64,000 nt of DNA from NCBI RefSeq assembly GCF_001425355.1, contig NZ_LMQN01000001.1, forward strand, positions 496,490 to 560,489, read 5' to 3'. Of this stretch, positions 27,464-36,769 are shown one piece after another. The notes under the pieces were generated by a model. The model had not been told where the DNA came from. It saw nothing but the letters and a program-made list of their open reading frames with translations, and did no database searches. How positions within the stretch are numbered: the stretch's first letter is position 1; every line of letters begins with the position of its first letter. The position numbers and the translations under genes were made by a program. Origin of the DNA: Chryseobacterium sp. Leaf405. Lineage in GTDB: Bacteria; Bacteroidota; Bacteroidia; Flavobacteriales; Weeksellaceae.

Positions 27464-28480
27464 TTAATTAGCAGATTTCAGCTTCATCACGGAGATTTTA
27501 TCCTTTCCTGCAAAGACAATTGTATTTCCATCAACCCATTCGCAGACAAAAAATCCTTTTTCATCAGAAATTTTTTTCCACGTTTTTCCAAAGTCTGAGG
27601 AATAACTGATGTGTTGATCGCCAACAGAAATTATTTCTTTTCCTTTAGAATTTGGTTTAATTTTAACACAAGTCGTATATCCTGCATTTTTTCCGGAAGC
27701 CTGAATCTGCCATGTTTCACCACCGTCGTTGGTCGTTGCAATATTATTGATGTTTGCCTCTTGTTTTGTGTAATCTCCACCGACTGCAATTCCGAATTTA
27801 TCATCCAGAAAATCTATAGAATACATTCCCTGAGAAGATTCTCCCTGAATAATCGGAGTGTTGAAAACTTCAATTTTTCCACTGCTTAAATTCAACCTTA
27901 AAATTCTTGAAGCTTTTCCTCCTGTTGCAATCCAAACATTTTTTTTTGTTGAAGCAATATTTGTATTACTTGCAGCAAAAGCGGCTTCGCCCTGATTCAA
28001 TTTTACATTATTTGAAAAAAAGCTCCATTCTCCATTTTTGTACATTATTAATTTCAATCTATTATCATCAGTATCACTAAATGCAAAAGCCAATTTATTA
28101 TTTACAAAATGAAATGCATCATAAAACGCTGCTTTACTCACATCCGAAAACTTATTTTGATATTTTAAAGTTTTTTTATCAATTGTAAAAAAATAAGCTG
28201 GACTTTCAATATTTACCGTGTAAAAAGAATCCTGATCCTGTGCCAGTGTCCTAAACTGTAGTTTTTCATCAGATAATTTAATCTGTTTTTGATTTTTAGA
28301 ATCTTTTAAATCAACAAAACCAAATTTAGAATCGGTTCCGCTGTACCAGACTTTGTTGTCATAGATTTCTAAAGCTCGGATGCTTATTTTATCATTTAAA
28401 ATCGTTTCGAAACTTTCGATCTGTTGAGAAAATGTAGAAATTCCTAAGAATATCAATAAAAAGGGTAAAATCTTTTTCAT
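27464..28480 (-). CDS. exported YCF48-like beta-propeller protein
   Basis: A 338-residue protein with signal peptide (about 1-20, GISTFSQQ). The start is set at the ATG at 28480; the frame also opens at a GTG two codons earlier. BNR/YCF48-type Asp-box motifs appear at TTNDGGETW and SSDFGKTW in the C-terminal half, and the remaining strand pattern supports a propeller fold. Unlike the similar protein at 8375 it has no T9SS tail, so it is probably periplasmic. Homologues are often named oxidoreductase or photosystem stability factor, but neither is supported here. Confidence 0.75.
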   Translation of the reverse strand: MKKILPFLLIFLGISTFSQQIESFETILNDKISIRALEIYDNKVWYSGTDSKFGFVDLKDSKNQKQIKLSDEKLQFRTLAQDQDSFYTVNIESPAYFFTIDKKTLKYQNKFSDVSKAAFYDAFHFVNNKLAFAFSDTDDNRLKLIMYKNGEWSFFSNNVKLNQGEAAFAASNTNIASTKKNVWIATGGKASRILRLNLSSGKIEVFNTPIIQGESSQGMYSIDFLDDKFGIAVGGDYTKQEANINNIATTNDGGETWQIQASGKNAGYTTCVKIKPNSKGKEIISVGDQHISYSSDFGKTWKKISDEKGFFVCEWVDGNTIVFAGKDKISVMKLKSAN

Positions 28481-28492
28481 ACTCACAAAAAT

Positions 28493-28520
28493 AAAAAATC
28501 CACAGAATTCTGTGGATTTT
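28493..28520 (-). terminator. terminator of the APC permease gene
   Basis: AAAATCCACAGAATTCTGTGGATTTT is a perfect palindrome (28495-28520) with a T-run on the minus strand, 14 bp after the permease stop and 13 bp before the next gene's start at 28480. Confidence 0.8.
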
Positions 28521-28533
28521 AAGTTGATATTTT

Positions 28534-30162
28534 TTAATCTAAATCATGTTTTTCTAAAGGCTCCTGTTCTGCTTTGAACGTTTCGCCATAACCGACTTTA
28601 TGAAGTTTACTGTTTCTAAGACTGTAGCCGAAATAAATAACTACTCCTAAAGCAAGCCACGCTAATGAAAGGTATTTTGCTTCATGGCTTAAGTTCCAGA
28701 TCAGATAAAGATTGATACAGATTCCTAACGTTGCAATAACAGGTAAAGCAGGAACTTTAAATGTTCTCGGCATATTTGGTTCTTTTTTTCTTAGGATCCA
28801 TACTGCTACACACACCATTGTAAAAGCAAACAAAGTTCCGAAACTTGTCATATCCGCTAATTTACTAATCGGCGTTAATGATGCAACCGTTGCAATAATA
28901 ATCCCTAAAAGCATTAAGCTTTTTGCCGGAGTTTTTCTTACCGGATGAACATCGCTGAACATTTTAGGAATTAAACCGTCTTTAGACATTCCTAAGAAAA
29001 TTCTTGACTGTCCCATTATCATAACCATTAATACAGAAATCAAACCTACTGTCGCTGCAATCGTAATGATGTAACCAGCCCAACCTTGCCCTGCAATTTC
29101 AAATGCATAGGCTACAGGAGCTTTAATGGCATCAGGAAATTTCCCCTGAGGATTAAAGTCTGTATAATGCATCATCCCTGTAAGTACCAGAGAAACTAAG
29201 ATATAAAGAACTGTACATACCAAAAGTGAAACGATAATCGCAAAAGGAACATCTTTCTTAGGATTGATAGCTTCCCCTGCCTGTGTAGAAACCGCATCGA
29301 AACCTACATAAGCAAAGAAAATTGCTGCAGCACCTGAAATAATTCCTTGAATTCCGTATGCTTCTTTAATATTATCACCTTCCATAACCTTTGTTACAGC
29401 AGGAATAAAAGGACTCCAGTTATCTGTATTAATAAAGAAAACACCAGCAATAATAACAAATAAAACTGCAGAAACCTTCATAATTACAATCATGTTATTC
29501 GCTTTTGCTGCTTCTTTTGTTCCTTTGATCAAAATAGAAATTACAAATAATACAATTAGAAAAGCAGGAAGATTTAGCATCAATTTATAACCAAATAATT
29601 CAGGTGCTGAATTATAGCTAGTAATAATCTCTTGAAGCTGATTAAACTTTTCAGTGCTTAAATTACTTTCTTTTATCGCTTTTGTAGCTTCTATAAACGC
29701 ACCTCTTCCTGTTCCGGGATCAGTCGTTAACCATGTAGGAAGATGAAGACCGAACATTTTCAGCAATTTATTAAAATAACCTGACCAGGAAACCGCCACC
29801 GTCATAGAACCCATCGCATATTCGAGGATAAGACCCCAACCGATGATCCATGCAAAGATTTCACCTACAGTTCCGTATGCATAAGCATAAGCCGAACCTT
29901 CTACAGGCAAAATAGATGCAAATTCTGAGTAACATAATGCTGCAAATACACACGCAATTCCGGCAATAACGAAAGAAAGTGCTAATGCGGGTCCTGCATG
30001 ATAGTATGCTCCTGTACCTGTAAGTACAAAAATTCCACCACCGATAATAGCTCCGATTCCGATAGCTGTAAGACTCCATTTACCGAGTACTCTTTTGAGC
30101 TGACTGCTTTTCATATCATTTTCGAAAGCACTCATCGGTTTTTTGGTCCAGATTTTAGACAT
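28534..30162 (-). CDS. APC-family amino acid permease (cationic amino acid type)
   Basis: A 542-residue, 12-14-helix transporter of the amino acid-polyamine-organocation superfamily. The N-terminal helix 1 has the substrate-binding GIGAIIGGGIFVLTG motif of the CAT/YfnA-like group, and FFAYVGFDAVSTQAGEAINP marks helix 6. The family takes up amino acids by proton coupling; lysine/arginine or branched-chain specificity cannot be decided. The C-terminus is charged and cytoplasmic (KAEQEPLEKHDLD). It is monocistronic, with a terminator after it. Confidence 0.9.
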   Translation of the reverse strand: MSKIWTKKPMSAFENDMKSSQLKRVLGKWSLTAIGIGAIIGGGIFVLTGTGAYYHAGPALALSFVIAGIACVFAALCYSEFASILPVEGSAYAYAYGTVGEIFAWIIGWGLILEYAMGSMTVAVSWSGYFNKLLKMFGLHLPTWLTTDPGTGRGAFIEATKAIKESNLSTEKFNQLQEIITSYNSAPELFGYKLMLNLPAFLIVLFVISILIKGTKEAAKANNMIVIMKVSAVLFVIIAGVFFINTDNWSPFIPAVTKVMEGDNIKEAYGIQGIISGAAAIFFAYVGFDAVSTQAGEAINPKKDVPFAIIVSLLVCTVLYILVSLVLTGMMHYTDFNPQGKFPDAIKAPVAYAFEIAGQGWAGYIITIAATVGLISVLMVMIMGQSRIFLGMSKDGLIPKMFSDVHPVRKTPAKSLMLLGIIIATVASLTPISKLADMTSFGTLFAFTMVCVAVWILRKKEPNMPRTFKVPALPVIATLGICINLYLIWNLSHEAKYLSLAWLALGVVIYFGYSLRNSKLHKVGYGETFKAEQEPLEKHDLD

Positions 30163-30314
30163 ATTTTATTATTTATTAAAGATTTACGAAAATATAAAAA
30201 ATTTAGAAACATTAACGTTTATTGATAAACTTTAAACATTAATTTTAAATATTAAAACTTAAAAATCTGATTTTCATATTGGTTAAACCATTTTCAGAAC
30301 TCTTATTTTTTGTT

Positions 30315-30322
30315 TATTTTTG
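30315..30322 (+). promoter_or_regulatory. -7 box very close to the pnuC ATG
   Basis: TATTTTTG matches TAnnTTTG and ends 5 bp before the ATG at 30328. If used, transcription would begin at or near the start codon, giving a leaderless mRNA; a weak TTTC is 19 bp upstream. Confidence 0.3.
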
Positions 30323-30327
30323 ACGTC

Positions 30328-31005
30328 ATGAATGTATACGATCTTTTCGTAAAACCCTACGAAAGCTACACTATGACACAGATTCTCATGGAAGCCACCG
30401 CTTCAGTTTTCGGAATTCTGAGTGTTTATTTTTCTATTAAAAAAAATATATGGGTATATCCTACGGGAATTATTTCTACTTTACTTTATGTTTATATTCT
30501 TTTCAACTTCGGATTGTTGGGAGATTGTCTTATTAATGTTTATTACACGGTGATGAGCATTTACGGATGGATCTTGTGGGGCAAAAACTCTAAAGACAAC
30601 ATTCATGTCGAAGTAACCTGGGCTTCAAAAAAAGAATGGCTCTATGGAATTTTACTTTTTGCTTTTAGTTTAATCTTAGTAACCGTAATCTATTATTACA
30701 AACCTTATATTGATAATCATTTTTCGATGGAAGGCACAACGCTCGGATTGTATCATCTGGATTGGGGAAATTGGCTCGACGTGATTACTACCTCCATATT
30801 CTTAGTCGGAATGTGGTTTATGGCGAAAAGACGCATAGAAAACTGGATTTTCTGGATAGTAGGAGACTTTATCTGCATGCCGATGATGATTTATAAAGAG
30901 CTCGGAATCACTTCGGTTCAATATTTGGTATTTACTATAATGGCGATCATTGGATACGTCAATTGGAAAAAAAGTTTTAACAAAAAAAGTACAATAAAGT
31001 CATGA
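30328..31005 (+). CDS. pnuC: nicotinamide riboside transporter PnuC
   Basis: A 225-residue, seven-helix membrane protein that imports nicotinamide riboside for NAD synthesis. Family features include the N-terminal half (ILMEATASVFGILSVYFSIKKNIWVYP), the conserved NVYYTVMSIYGWILWGK segment and the closing WFMAKRRIENWIFW and YVNWKKSF regions. I start at the ATG at 30328; the longer frame begins with TTG and runs through the promoter-like box. The stop overlaps the start of the lipoprotein gene by 4 bp (ATGA). Confidence 0.93.
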   Translation: MNVYDLFVKPYESYTMTQILMEATASVFGILSVYFSIKKNIWVYPTGIISTLLYVYILFNFGLLGDCLINVYYTVMSIYGWILWGKNSKDNIHVEVTWASKKEWLYGILLFAFSLILVTVIYYYKPYIDNHFSMEGTTLGLYHLDWGNWLDVITTSIFLVGMWFMAKRRIENWIFWIVGDFICMPMMIYKELGITSVQYLVFTIMAIIGYVNWKKSFNKKSTIKS

Positions 31006-31658
31006 AAAATTTATTAAAAATAGCATTCAGCATTTTCACAATAGCTAGTTTAACCTCTTGTGTAGCCTATTCAGACGGATATGCAAGCGGATACGGAGAT
31101 CCATATTATGATAACGGAAATTATTATGCCCCACAGGGATATTACGGGGATGGCGGATATTGGGGTAACGACGGATATTATTACAGAAATAATTACAATT
31201 ATTACTATGATAGTGGTATGCCTTATTATTATCAAAACTATAATAATTCGAGAAGAAAAGTTTACATTGATAGAAGATCGAACAGCGGAACAAATTCTAA
31301 CGGAACAGTTTCTGCAAGACCCAATAACGGTTTTAGAGGTGGTGTGAACGACGGAACAAATGGTAATTACAGAAACAATAGTAATTCGAATAGTGGAAGT
31401 TTTAGGAATCAGAATAATCAGGGTGCAGCGCCTGTAAGAAATCAAAACAGCAATAGCGGAGGTTTTAGAAATAATAATTCTACTAATTCTAATACCAACT
31501 CTAACAGAGGTTTCAGAAATAATTCAACAAACAGCAATACCAATACAAACAATAATTCCAACAGTGGCGGTTTCAGAAATAATTCAGGAACAAGCACACC
31601 GCAAAATTCCACTCCTCAGCAAAGTACCCCAACTAGAAGCGGAGGTGGATTTAGATAA
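31002..31658 (+). CDS. low-complexity Asn/Ser/Gly/Tyr-rich lipoprotein
   Basis: A 218-residue lipoprotein with a clear SPII signal (lipobox LTSC, lipidated C20). Residues about 23-80 are Tyr/Gly/Asp-rich (YYDNGNYY, YWGNDGYYYRNN), and about 85-218 are Asn/Ser/Thr-rich with repeated GGFRNN or RGFRNN units, ending in GGGFR. Such sequence is disordered and prion-like, and sits on the outer membrane or cell surface. It overlaps pnuC by 4 bp, but a role in NAD uptake is not indicated. Reverse-strand open frames here are by-products of the biased codons. Confidence 0.8.
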   Translation: MKNLLKIAFSIFTIASLTSCVAYSDGYASGYGDPYYDNGNYYAPQGYYGDGGYWGNDGYYYRNNYNYYYDSGMPYYYQNYNNSRRKVYIDRRSNSGTNSNGTVSARPNNGFRGGVNDGTNGNYRNNSNSNSGSFRNQNNQGAAPVRNQNSNSGGFRNNNSTNSNTNSNRGFRNNSTNSNTNTNNNSNSGGFRNNSGTSTPQNSTPQQSTPTRSGGGFR

Positions 31659-31676
31659 AACGATTATAAATAAGAG

Positions 31677-31704
31677 AACGGGCAGCTAACACTGTTCGTT
31701 TTTT
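31677..31704 (+). terminator. terminator after the pnuC unit
   Basis: AACGGGCAG pairs with CTGTTCGTT through two G-T wobbles around a 6-nt loop, followed by a T-run, 19 bp after the lipoprotein stop. Confidence 0.6.
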
Positions 31705-31717
31705 GTTTTAATTGTAG

Positions 31718-31725
31718 TAATTTTG
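31718..31725 (+). promoter_or_regulatory. -7 box of dapF
   Basis: TAATTTTG matches TAnnTTTG and lies 26 bp before the dapF ATG. TTCG is at -33 spacing (19 bp), a weak match. Confidence 0.45.
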
Positions 31726-31751
31726 CACGTTCATTTTTACACAAAAACAAT

Positions 31752-32519
31752 ATGGAATTTTATAAATATCAGGGTACAGGAAATGACTTTGTCATGCTGG
31801 ACAATCGTTCCGGGGAATGGGATGATCTTTCAATCGAAAATATTCAAAAATTGTGTGACCGACGTTTCGGTATTGGTGCAGACGGATTAATTAAAATTAA
31901 TTCGGCAGATGGTTATGATTTTGAAGTTGATTATTATAATTCCGACGGCTCTAAGAGTTTCTGTGGAAACGGTGCCCGCTGCTCGGTTGCTTTCGCTTTT
32001 TTCCTTGATATTTTTGAAGGCAACTGTAAATTCACTGCAATTGATGGAGAACACGTTGCCGAAATTCACAACGGCATCGTAAAATTGAAAATGTCTGATG
32101 TAAATACCATTTCTAACGACGGTGAAGATACAGTAATGAATACCGGTTCACCACATTATGTAAAATATGTGGATGATTTGGTAAATTACAATGTTTTTGC
32201 AGAAGGAAACGGCATCAGAAATTCTGAAAATTATAAAGAAAAAGGCATCAACGTCAACTTTGTTGAGAAAATTACGAACGATGAAATTTTCGTAAGAACC
32301 TATGAACGAGGCGTTGAAGATGAAACTTACAGTTGCGGAACAGGAGTTACAGCTTCAGCTTTAACTTTTCTTGAAAATAACAATCTAATCTCCGTAAAAG
32401 TTAAGACTTTAGGCGGAAATCTTAAAGTATATGCTGAAAAAAGCGGAAATTCTTTCCAGAACATTTGGTTGGAAGGTCCCGCAAAACAGGTTTTTAAAGG
32501 GAAAATTGATCTTATTTAA
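31752..32519 (+). CDS. dapF: diaminopimelate epimerase
   Basis: A 255-residue cofactor-independent racemase that converts LL- to meso-diaminopimelate for lysine and peptidoglycan synthesis. The two catalytic cysteines are C71 (SFCGNGARC) and C195 (YSCGTGVTA), and the N-terminal YQGTGNDFVMLD and RRFGIGADG motifs are present. Length is slightly below the 270-280 residues of E. coli DapF but normal for Bacteroidota. The next gene, mltG, begins 26 bp downstream, so two cell-wall genes share a transcript. Confidence 0.96.
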   Translation: MEFYKYQGTGNDFVMLDNRSGEWDDLSIENIQKLCDRRFGIGADGLIKINSADGYDFEVDYYNSDGSKSFCGNGARCSVAFAFFLDIFEGNCKFTAIDGEHVAEIHNGIVKLKMSDVNTISNDGEDTVMNTGSPHYVKYVDDLVNYNVFAEGNGIRNSENYKEKGINVNFVEKITNDEIFVRTYERGVEDETYSCGTGVTASALTFLENNNLISVKVKTLGGNLKVYAEKSGNSFQNIWLEGPAKQVFKGKIDLI

Positions 32520-32545
32520 AAACAAAAACTTTTAATCGACATTCA

Positions 32546-33571
32546 ATGAAAAAAGCTATTCTCATAATCATCCTGCTTGTATTTGTAGTAGGCGGATTTT
32601 TTGGATTTAAATTTTATAATAAATATTACGGAAACAATATTGAAAAAGACGGATATGTTTTGATTCCTCACAATGCGAATTTTAAACAAATCCTTGATTC
32701 TGCGGCAAAATATGTTGACGATAAAGAATCTTTCGAAGCTGTTGCTAAAGAAAAAGATTTAGAAAAATCTTTCAAAGCAGGTCGTTATCATTTTCAGAAA
32801 GGATTGGGAAACTCCAATTTGGTGAATATGATTAAAGCAGGAAATCAAAGCGAGAACAGTTTCAGAATCGGTGATTTTGGAGATATGTATCAAATGGTGG
32901 GCAAAGTCACAAAAAAAACAGAACTCGATTCTTTACAATTTGTACAAGATCTTAACGCAATTGCTGAAGAAAAAGGTTACAGCAACGCTGAGGATTTAAA
33001 GAAATATTTTTTTATTGATACCTATAATTTTTTCTGGACCGTAACTCCGAAAGAATTTTTCAAAAAATTCGACGATCAGTATAATGAATTCTGGAACAGC
33101 GAAAGAAAAGCACAGGAACAACAATCGGGTTTAACGCGAGATCAGATTTATGCTTTGGCATCTATTGTGTATAAAGAATCGGGGGGCAAAAAAGATGAAA
33201 TGAGAACCATTGCAGGATTATATCTTAACCGTTACAGAAAAAATATGAAATTACAATCTGACCCGACGGTGATTTATGCTATTAATAAACAAACCAACTT
33301 TAAGGAACAAATCAAAAGGGTTTTTTACAAACACCTGAAAACTATGTCTCCATACAATACTTATGCAAATAAAGGGATTCCTCCGGGACCGATTTGTATC
33401 GTAGATAAAAACTCGGTTGATGCTGTTTTGAATGCTGAAAAAAATGACTATATTTTTATGTGTGCCGATCCTGCAAGATTCGGATATCATAAATTCACAG
33501 CGAGTGCAGAGCAACATGCAATCAATGCAAAAGCCTATCAGGACTGGCTTAATTCTAAAAATATAAAATAG
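32546..33571 (+). CDS. mltG: endolytic murein transglycosylase MltG
   Basis: A 341-residue inner-membrane protein (YceG family) that cuts nascent glycan strands and helps set their length. One N-terminal helix (about 3-24) anchors it. The periplasmic domain ends with the catalytic region YALASIVYKESG (E211), then LQSDPTVIYA and SPYNTYANKGIPPGPI, the standard YceG signature. Length is typical. It is cotranscribed with dapF. No strong terminator follows; the 168-bp gap to the receptor gene is AT-rich with only a short weak hairpin. Confidence 0.95.
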   Translation: MKKAILIIILLVFVVGGFFGFKFYNKYYGNNIEKDGYVLIPHNANFKQILDSAAKYVDDKESFEAVAKEKDLEKSFKAGRYHFQKGLGNSNLVNMIKAGNQSENSFRIGDFGDMYQMVGKVTKKTELDSLQFVQDLNAIAEEKGYSNAEDLKKYFFIDTYNFFWTVTPKEFFKKFDDQYNEFWNSERKAQEQQSGLTRDQIYALASIVYKESGGKKDEMRTIAGLYLNRYRKNMKLQSDPTVIYAINKQTNFKEQIKRVFYKHLKTMSPYNTYANKGIPPGPICIVDKNSVDAVLNAEKNDYIFMCADPARFGYHKFTASAEQHAINAKAYQDWLNSKNIK

Positions 33572-33739
33572 AAAGTAAATTTAACTTTATTTTAACAATA
33601 TAATAATTAACATTTAGCTTCACAGAGCGACATATACCTTATAAATAATAAACTTAATCTTAATAATACGAGCATAATCAATTAACACATTCGTAATATT
33701 AAGCAAAATCTTTCACGATTTTACACAAAAAAATACCTT

Positions 33740-36250
33740 ATGAATCAGACGGAAATCATTAACATTTTTACAAAAAAAACCTTGGGGCTTACTTTTGTAC
33801 TTTCGGCAGCAGCTTTTGCTTTTGCCCAGGATAAAGTGGGAACAACAGGAACTATTGTAAATAAAAGTAATCAACCGGTTCCTTATGCTTCTGTTACCTT
33901 CAGTAATAAAGCGAATAAACTGCTCAGCGATGCAACGCTAACCGACGAAAAAGGACAATACAAGCTTGAACTTACTCCAGGAAACTATGATATCATCATA
34001 GAAGCAATTGATTACAAGAAAAGTGTTATTAATAAGCAAATTACTGCAGCAGGAAACATCGGAGCCCTATCCATCGAGCCTGAAGTAAGCGCTACCAATA
34101 TCAAAACAGGAGACATTCAGGGAGTTGTCATTACTGCACAAGCTACCAAACCTTATAAAGTAGAATTAGATAAAAGAACATACGACCCTTCTCAGGATAT
34201 TGTAAGCAGAGGAGGAAATCTTCAGGATGTACTTTCTAACGTACCTTCTGTTTCTGTGGATACTGACGGGACTGTTTCTATGAGAGGAAGTTCCAATGTG
34301 AGATTCTTGATTAACGGAAAACCTTCTGCTCTTCTTGGAATTGATGATGGTGCTAATGCTTTGCAAAGTATTCCTGCCGATCAGATCGAAAAAATTGAAG
34401 TAATTACCAACCCTTCTTCGAAATTCGAAGCAAGCGGAACTGCAGGTATTTTAAATATTATTTTAAAGAAAAGCAAAAAGACAGGATTTAATGGAAGTGT
34501 AACAGGTACATTAGGATATTTACCTCAAACGAACTTAAATGCTAATCTTAACTGGAGAAAAGGAAATCTTACATGGTTTTTAAACGGTGGCGGTGGCTAT
34601 AGAGAATCTAAAAATACCCAGAGAAATAATGCTACTTACTTTAATGCCGTAAATCTTACAGACCGATTAAAAGCAGACCAAGAATCTATTACGAAAAGTA
34701 AAAACGATAACTATAATGCTTCGACAGGTTTCGTATATGATTTTTCTGATAAAACATCAATCAATGCATCCGGAACAGTAAGAACTTTTGATAGCCAAAA
34801 TGATGGAACCGTTGATTATAATTATCTTTTATTAAACGGAAGTACCCCTTTTACACTAAGAAAAAGTACCGGTTCTAATAACAATCTTGCCTTTCAGGGA
34901 GATTTTGGTTTAGATCATAAATTTGATGATAAAGGACAGAATTTATCATTATCATTAAGTTTGCAAAGAAGCAGATCGTATAACGATACAGATGTTTTAC
35001 AGACAGATAACAACATTTTCACGCTACAAAATATTATTGATCAAAATACGGTTAATAAAACTTTAATCGGAAAGGCTGATTACGAACTTCCTATCGGTGA
35101 AAATTCTAAGTTGGAAGCTGGTTATAGATTAGACATCAATCAGAATACCTATAGTAATGATGTTTCACAGAAAACTCCTATTGTCAATGCTTTTTTCTTC
35201 TTGCCTGACTTTACGTATGATGCTCTTTATAAAGAGACATTTAATGCAGGTTATGTTCAGTTTAAAAGTAAAATCGGTAAATTGGGTTATCAATTAGGTT
35301 TGAGGAACGAAAATTCTCAGGTAGAAATAAAATACCAAAACTTAAATCCGCTATCGCCAATTATTGATAAATCTAAGAATTATAATAACTTATTTCCAAG
35401 TGTTTTCTTAAGTTACGAAATTGCCAAAGACAATCAGTTCTTGGTTAATTATTCAAGAAGAATTGATCGTCCTAGATCTTTCTTTTTAATTCCAAATCCA
35501 AGTTATAATGATAACCAAAACATTTTTGATGGAAATATTGATCTGAATCCTTCCTATGTAGATTCTTATGAATTCGGCTATAGTATTTCGAAAAATAAAT
35601 TTACGATTAATCCTACTCTATATTTCAGACATTCTACAGATGATGTAAAAATGTTGGTTTTTGCCGCTGATGATGGAGCTTTTCATACAAAGCCAATCAA
35701 TTTAGGAACAGATGATCGGTATGGTTTAGACTTAAACTTTAATTGGGATGCTACAAAATGGTTAAAATTATTAGGAAATGTTGATTTATTCGGATATAAA
35801 ACGACAGGAATTTTTTCTGATCCTAATGTAGTTGACAAACCGTTATCTTTTGAAGGTTCTGGTTTCTCTACAAGAGCAAGATTAACGACAACTTTTAAAG
35901 TTGATAAAACGTTTAGTTTCCAATTTCAGGGAAATTACAGAGGAGCGCAGAAATCTCAAAATCAAGATAGAAAGGATTTGTATTCTATCAACTTTGGGGC
36001 TTCAAAAACAGTGCTGAATGGTAACGGAACAGTAAGTTTCAACATTCAGGATATTTTCAATACCAGAGCAATGAGAAGCGTTACAAAAACAGCTGATTTC
36101 GATAGAGAATCTTATATGCAATGGCAGCCTAGACAGTTTGCTTTATCCTTCACTTACAGATTCAAACAGGGTGAAAAAATAGAGCAGCCGAAGAGAAAGA
36201 AAGATGTTAATTCTAATGCTACAGGCGACGACCAACAAGGTCCGATGTAA
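33740..36250 (+). CDS. TonB-dependent receptor-like outer membrane protein
   Basis: An 836-residue outer-membrane protein. The signal peptide (about 1-30, ending FAFAQ) is followed by a carboxypeptidase-regulatory-like beta-sandwich (about 35-115, GTIVNKSNQPVPYASVTFSN). Next comes a plug domain (about 125-245, RGGNLQDVLSNVPSVSVD and VRFLINGKPSALLG), then a long beta-barrel (about 255-810, OMP_b-brl_3-like) and a polar tail. It ends NSNATGDDQQGPM rather than with an aromatic residue. Such receptors import siderophores, vitamins or peptides, or act as SusC-free homologues; no partner SusD gene is adjacent, so substrate is open. A terminator follows. Confidence 0.9.
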   Translation: MNQTEIINIFTKKTLGLTFVLSAAAFAFAQDKVGTTGTIVNKSNQPVPYASVTFSNKANKLLSDATLTDEKGQYKLELTPGNYDIIIEAIDYKKSVINKQITAAGNIGALSIEPEVSATNIKTGDIQGVVITAQATKPYKVELDKRTYDPSQDIVSRGGNLQDVLSNVPSVSVDTDGTVSMRGSSNVRFLINGKPSALLGIDDGANALQSIPADQIEKIEVITNPSSKFEASGTAGILNIILKKSKKTGFNGSVTGTLGYLPQTNLNANLNWRKGNLTWFLNGGGGYRESKNTQRNNATYFNAVNLTDRLKADQESITKSKNDNYNASTGFVYDFSDKTSINASGTVRTFDSQNDGTVDYNYLLLNGSTPFTLRKSTGSNNNLAFQGDFGLDHKFDDKGQNLSLSLSLQRSRSYNDTDVLQTDNNIFTLQNIIDQNTVNKTLIGKADYELPIGENSKLEAGYRLDINQNTYSNDVSQKTPIVNAFFFLPDFTYDALYKETFNAGYVQFKSKIGKLGYQLGLRNENSQVEIKYQNLNPLSPIIDKSKNYNNLFPSVFLSYEIAKDNQFLVNYSRRIDRPRSFFLIPNPSYNDNQNIFDGNIDLNPSYVDSYEFGYSISKNKFTINPTLYFRHSTDDVKMLVFAADDGAFHTKPINLGTDDRYGLDLNFNWDATKWLKLLGNVDLFGYKTTGIFSDPNVVDKPLSFEGSGFSTRARLTTTFKVDKTFSFQFQGNYRGAQKSQNQDRKDLYSINFGASKTVLNGNGTVSFNIQDIFNTRAMRSVTKTADFDRESYMQWQPRQFALSFTYRFKQGEKIEQPKRKKDVNSNATGDDQQGPM

Positions 36251-36267
36251 TTTTATAACATACAAAC

Positions 36268-36299
36268 AAAAATCCCGAAATTACTTTCGGGATTTTTTT
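36268..36299. terminator. bidirectional terminator after the receptor gene
   Basis: AAATCCCGAAA and TTTCGGGATTT form a stem with short loop and T-runs, between convergent genes (stops at 36250 and 36298); its right side reaches the stop codon of the cytidylyltransferase gene. Confidence 0.85.
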
Positions 36300-36750
36300 A
36301 TTTTACTGTTTCGGCTTTTTCTAGTTTTGCCATTTCCGCTTCATAGATTCTTTTTCTCAAATCGCTGGAGGAAAATCTGTGGTCTCTTTTGTTATAAAAA
36401 ATTTCGATTCCTTTTTCCTCACAGTATTTTTTTCCTGTGAAATCTCTGTCAAGATAGTCATCACCGATGATTCTTACATCAATTACGAAAGACTTTAAAA
36501 TATCCTGAAGATCTTCTTCCGTATAGTAAGGAATAATCTCGTCTACTGCGTTTACCGCTTTTAGCTGAATATATCTTTCTACGATAGTCTGAGTCGGTTT
36601 ATTTTTAGTCGGACGGTCATGAGACGGATCGATCTGCAAACCTACGATAAGATAATCGCAAACTGTTTTAGCCTCTTCAAGCATCTTAATGTGTCCCGCA
36701 TGAAGCAAATCGAATGAGGAAAACGTAATACCTATTCTTTGTGTTTTCAT
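36298..36750 (-). CDS. TagD-like cytidylyltransferase (glycerol-3-phosphate type)
   Basis: A 150-residue nucleotidyltransferase. The nucleotide-binding HxGH motif is HAGH (17-20); the RYIQLKAVNAVDEIIPY and IIGDDYLDRDFTGK segments match glycerol-3-phosphate/ethanolamine-phosphate cytidylyltransferases, which form CDP-alcohols for polymer or lipid head groups. The final SSSDLRKRI holds the conserved S/T-S motif. It is the last gene of the minus-strand operon with a methyltransferase, galE, a broken membrane gene and an aminotransferase, which suggests envelope polysaccharide or lipid modification (inference). The exact substrate is not decidable. Confidence 0.82.
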   Translation of the reverse strand: MKTQRIGITFSSFDLLHAGHIKMLEEAKTVCDYLIVGLQIDPSHDRPTKNKPTQTIVERYIQLKAVNAVDEIIPYYTEEDLQDILKSFVIDVRIIGDDYLDRDFTGKKYCEEKGIEIFYNKRDHRFSSSDLRKRIYEAEMAKLEKAETVK

Positions 36751-36769
36751 AAATAAATTCTTTTTTAGT

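Noticed and set aside
28493-28520. Perfect 26-bp palindrome as a phage or regulator site
   Set aside because: Position and T-run show a simple terminator of the permease gene.
31045-31445. Long reverse-strand open frames within the low-complexity lipoprotein gene
   Set aside because: They arise from biased Asn/Tyr/Gly codons of the real gene and have no start signals or protein features.
33572-33739. Terminator or promoter between mltG and the receptor gene
   Set aside because: Only a 5-bp stem and no TAnnTTTG box with proper spacing were visible.
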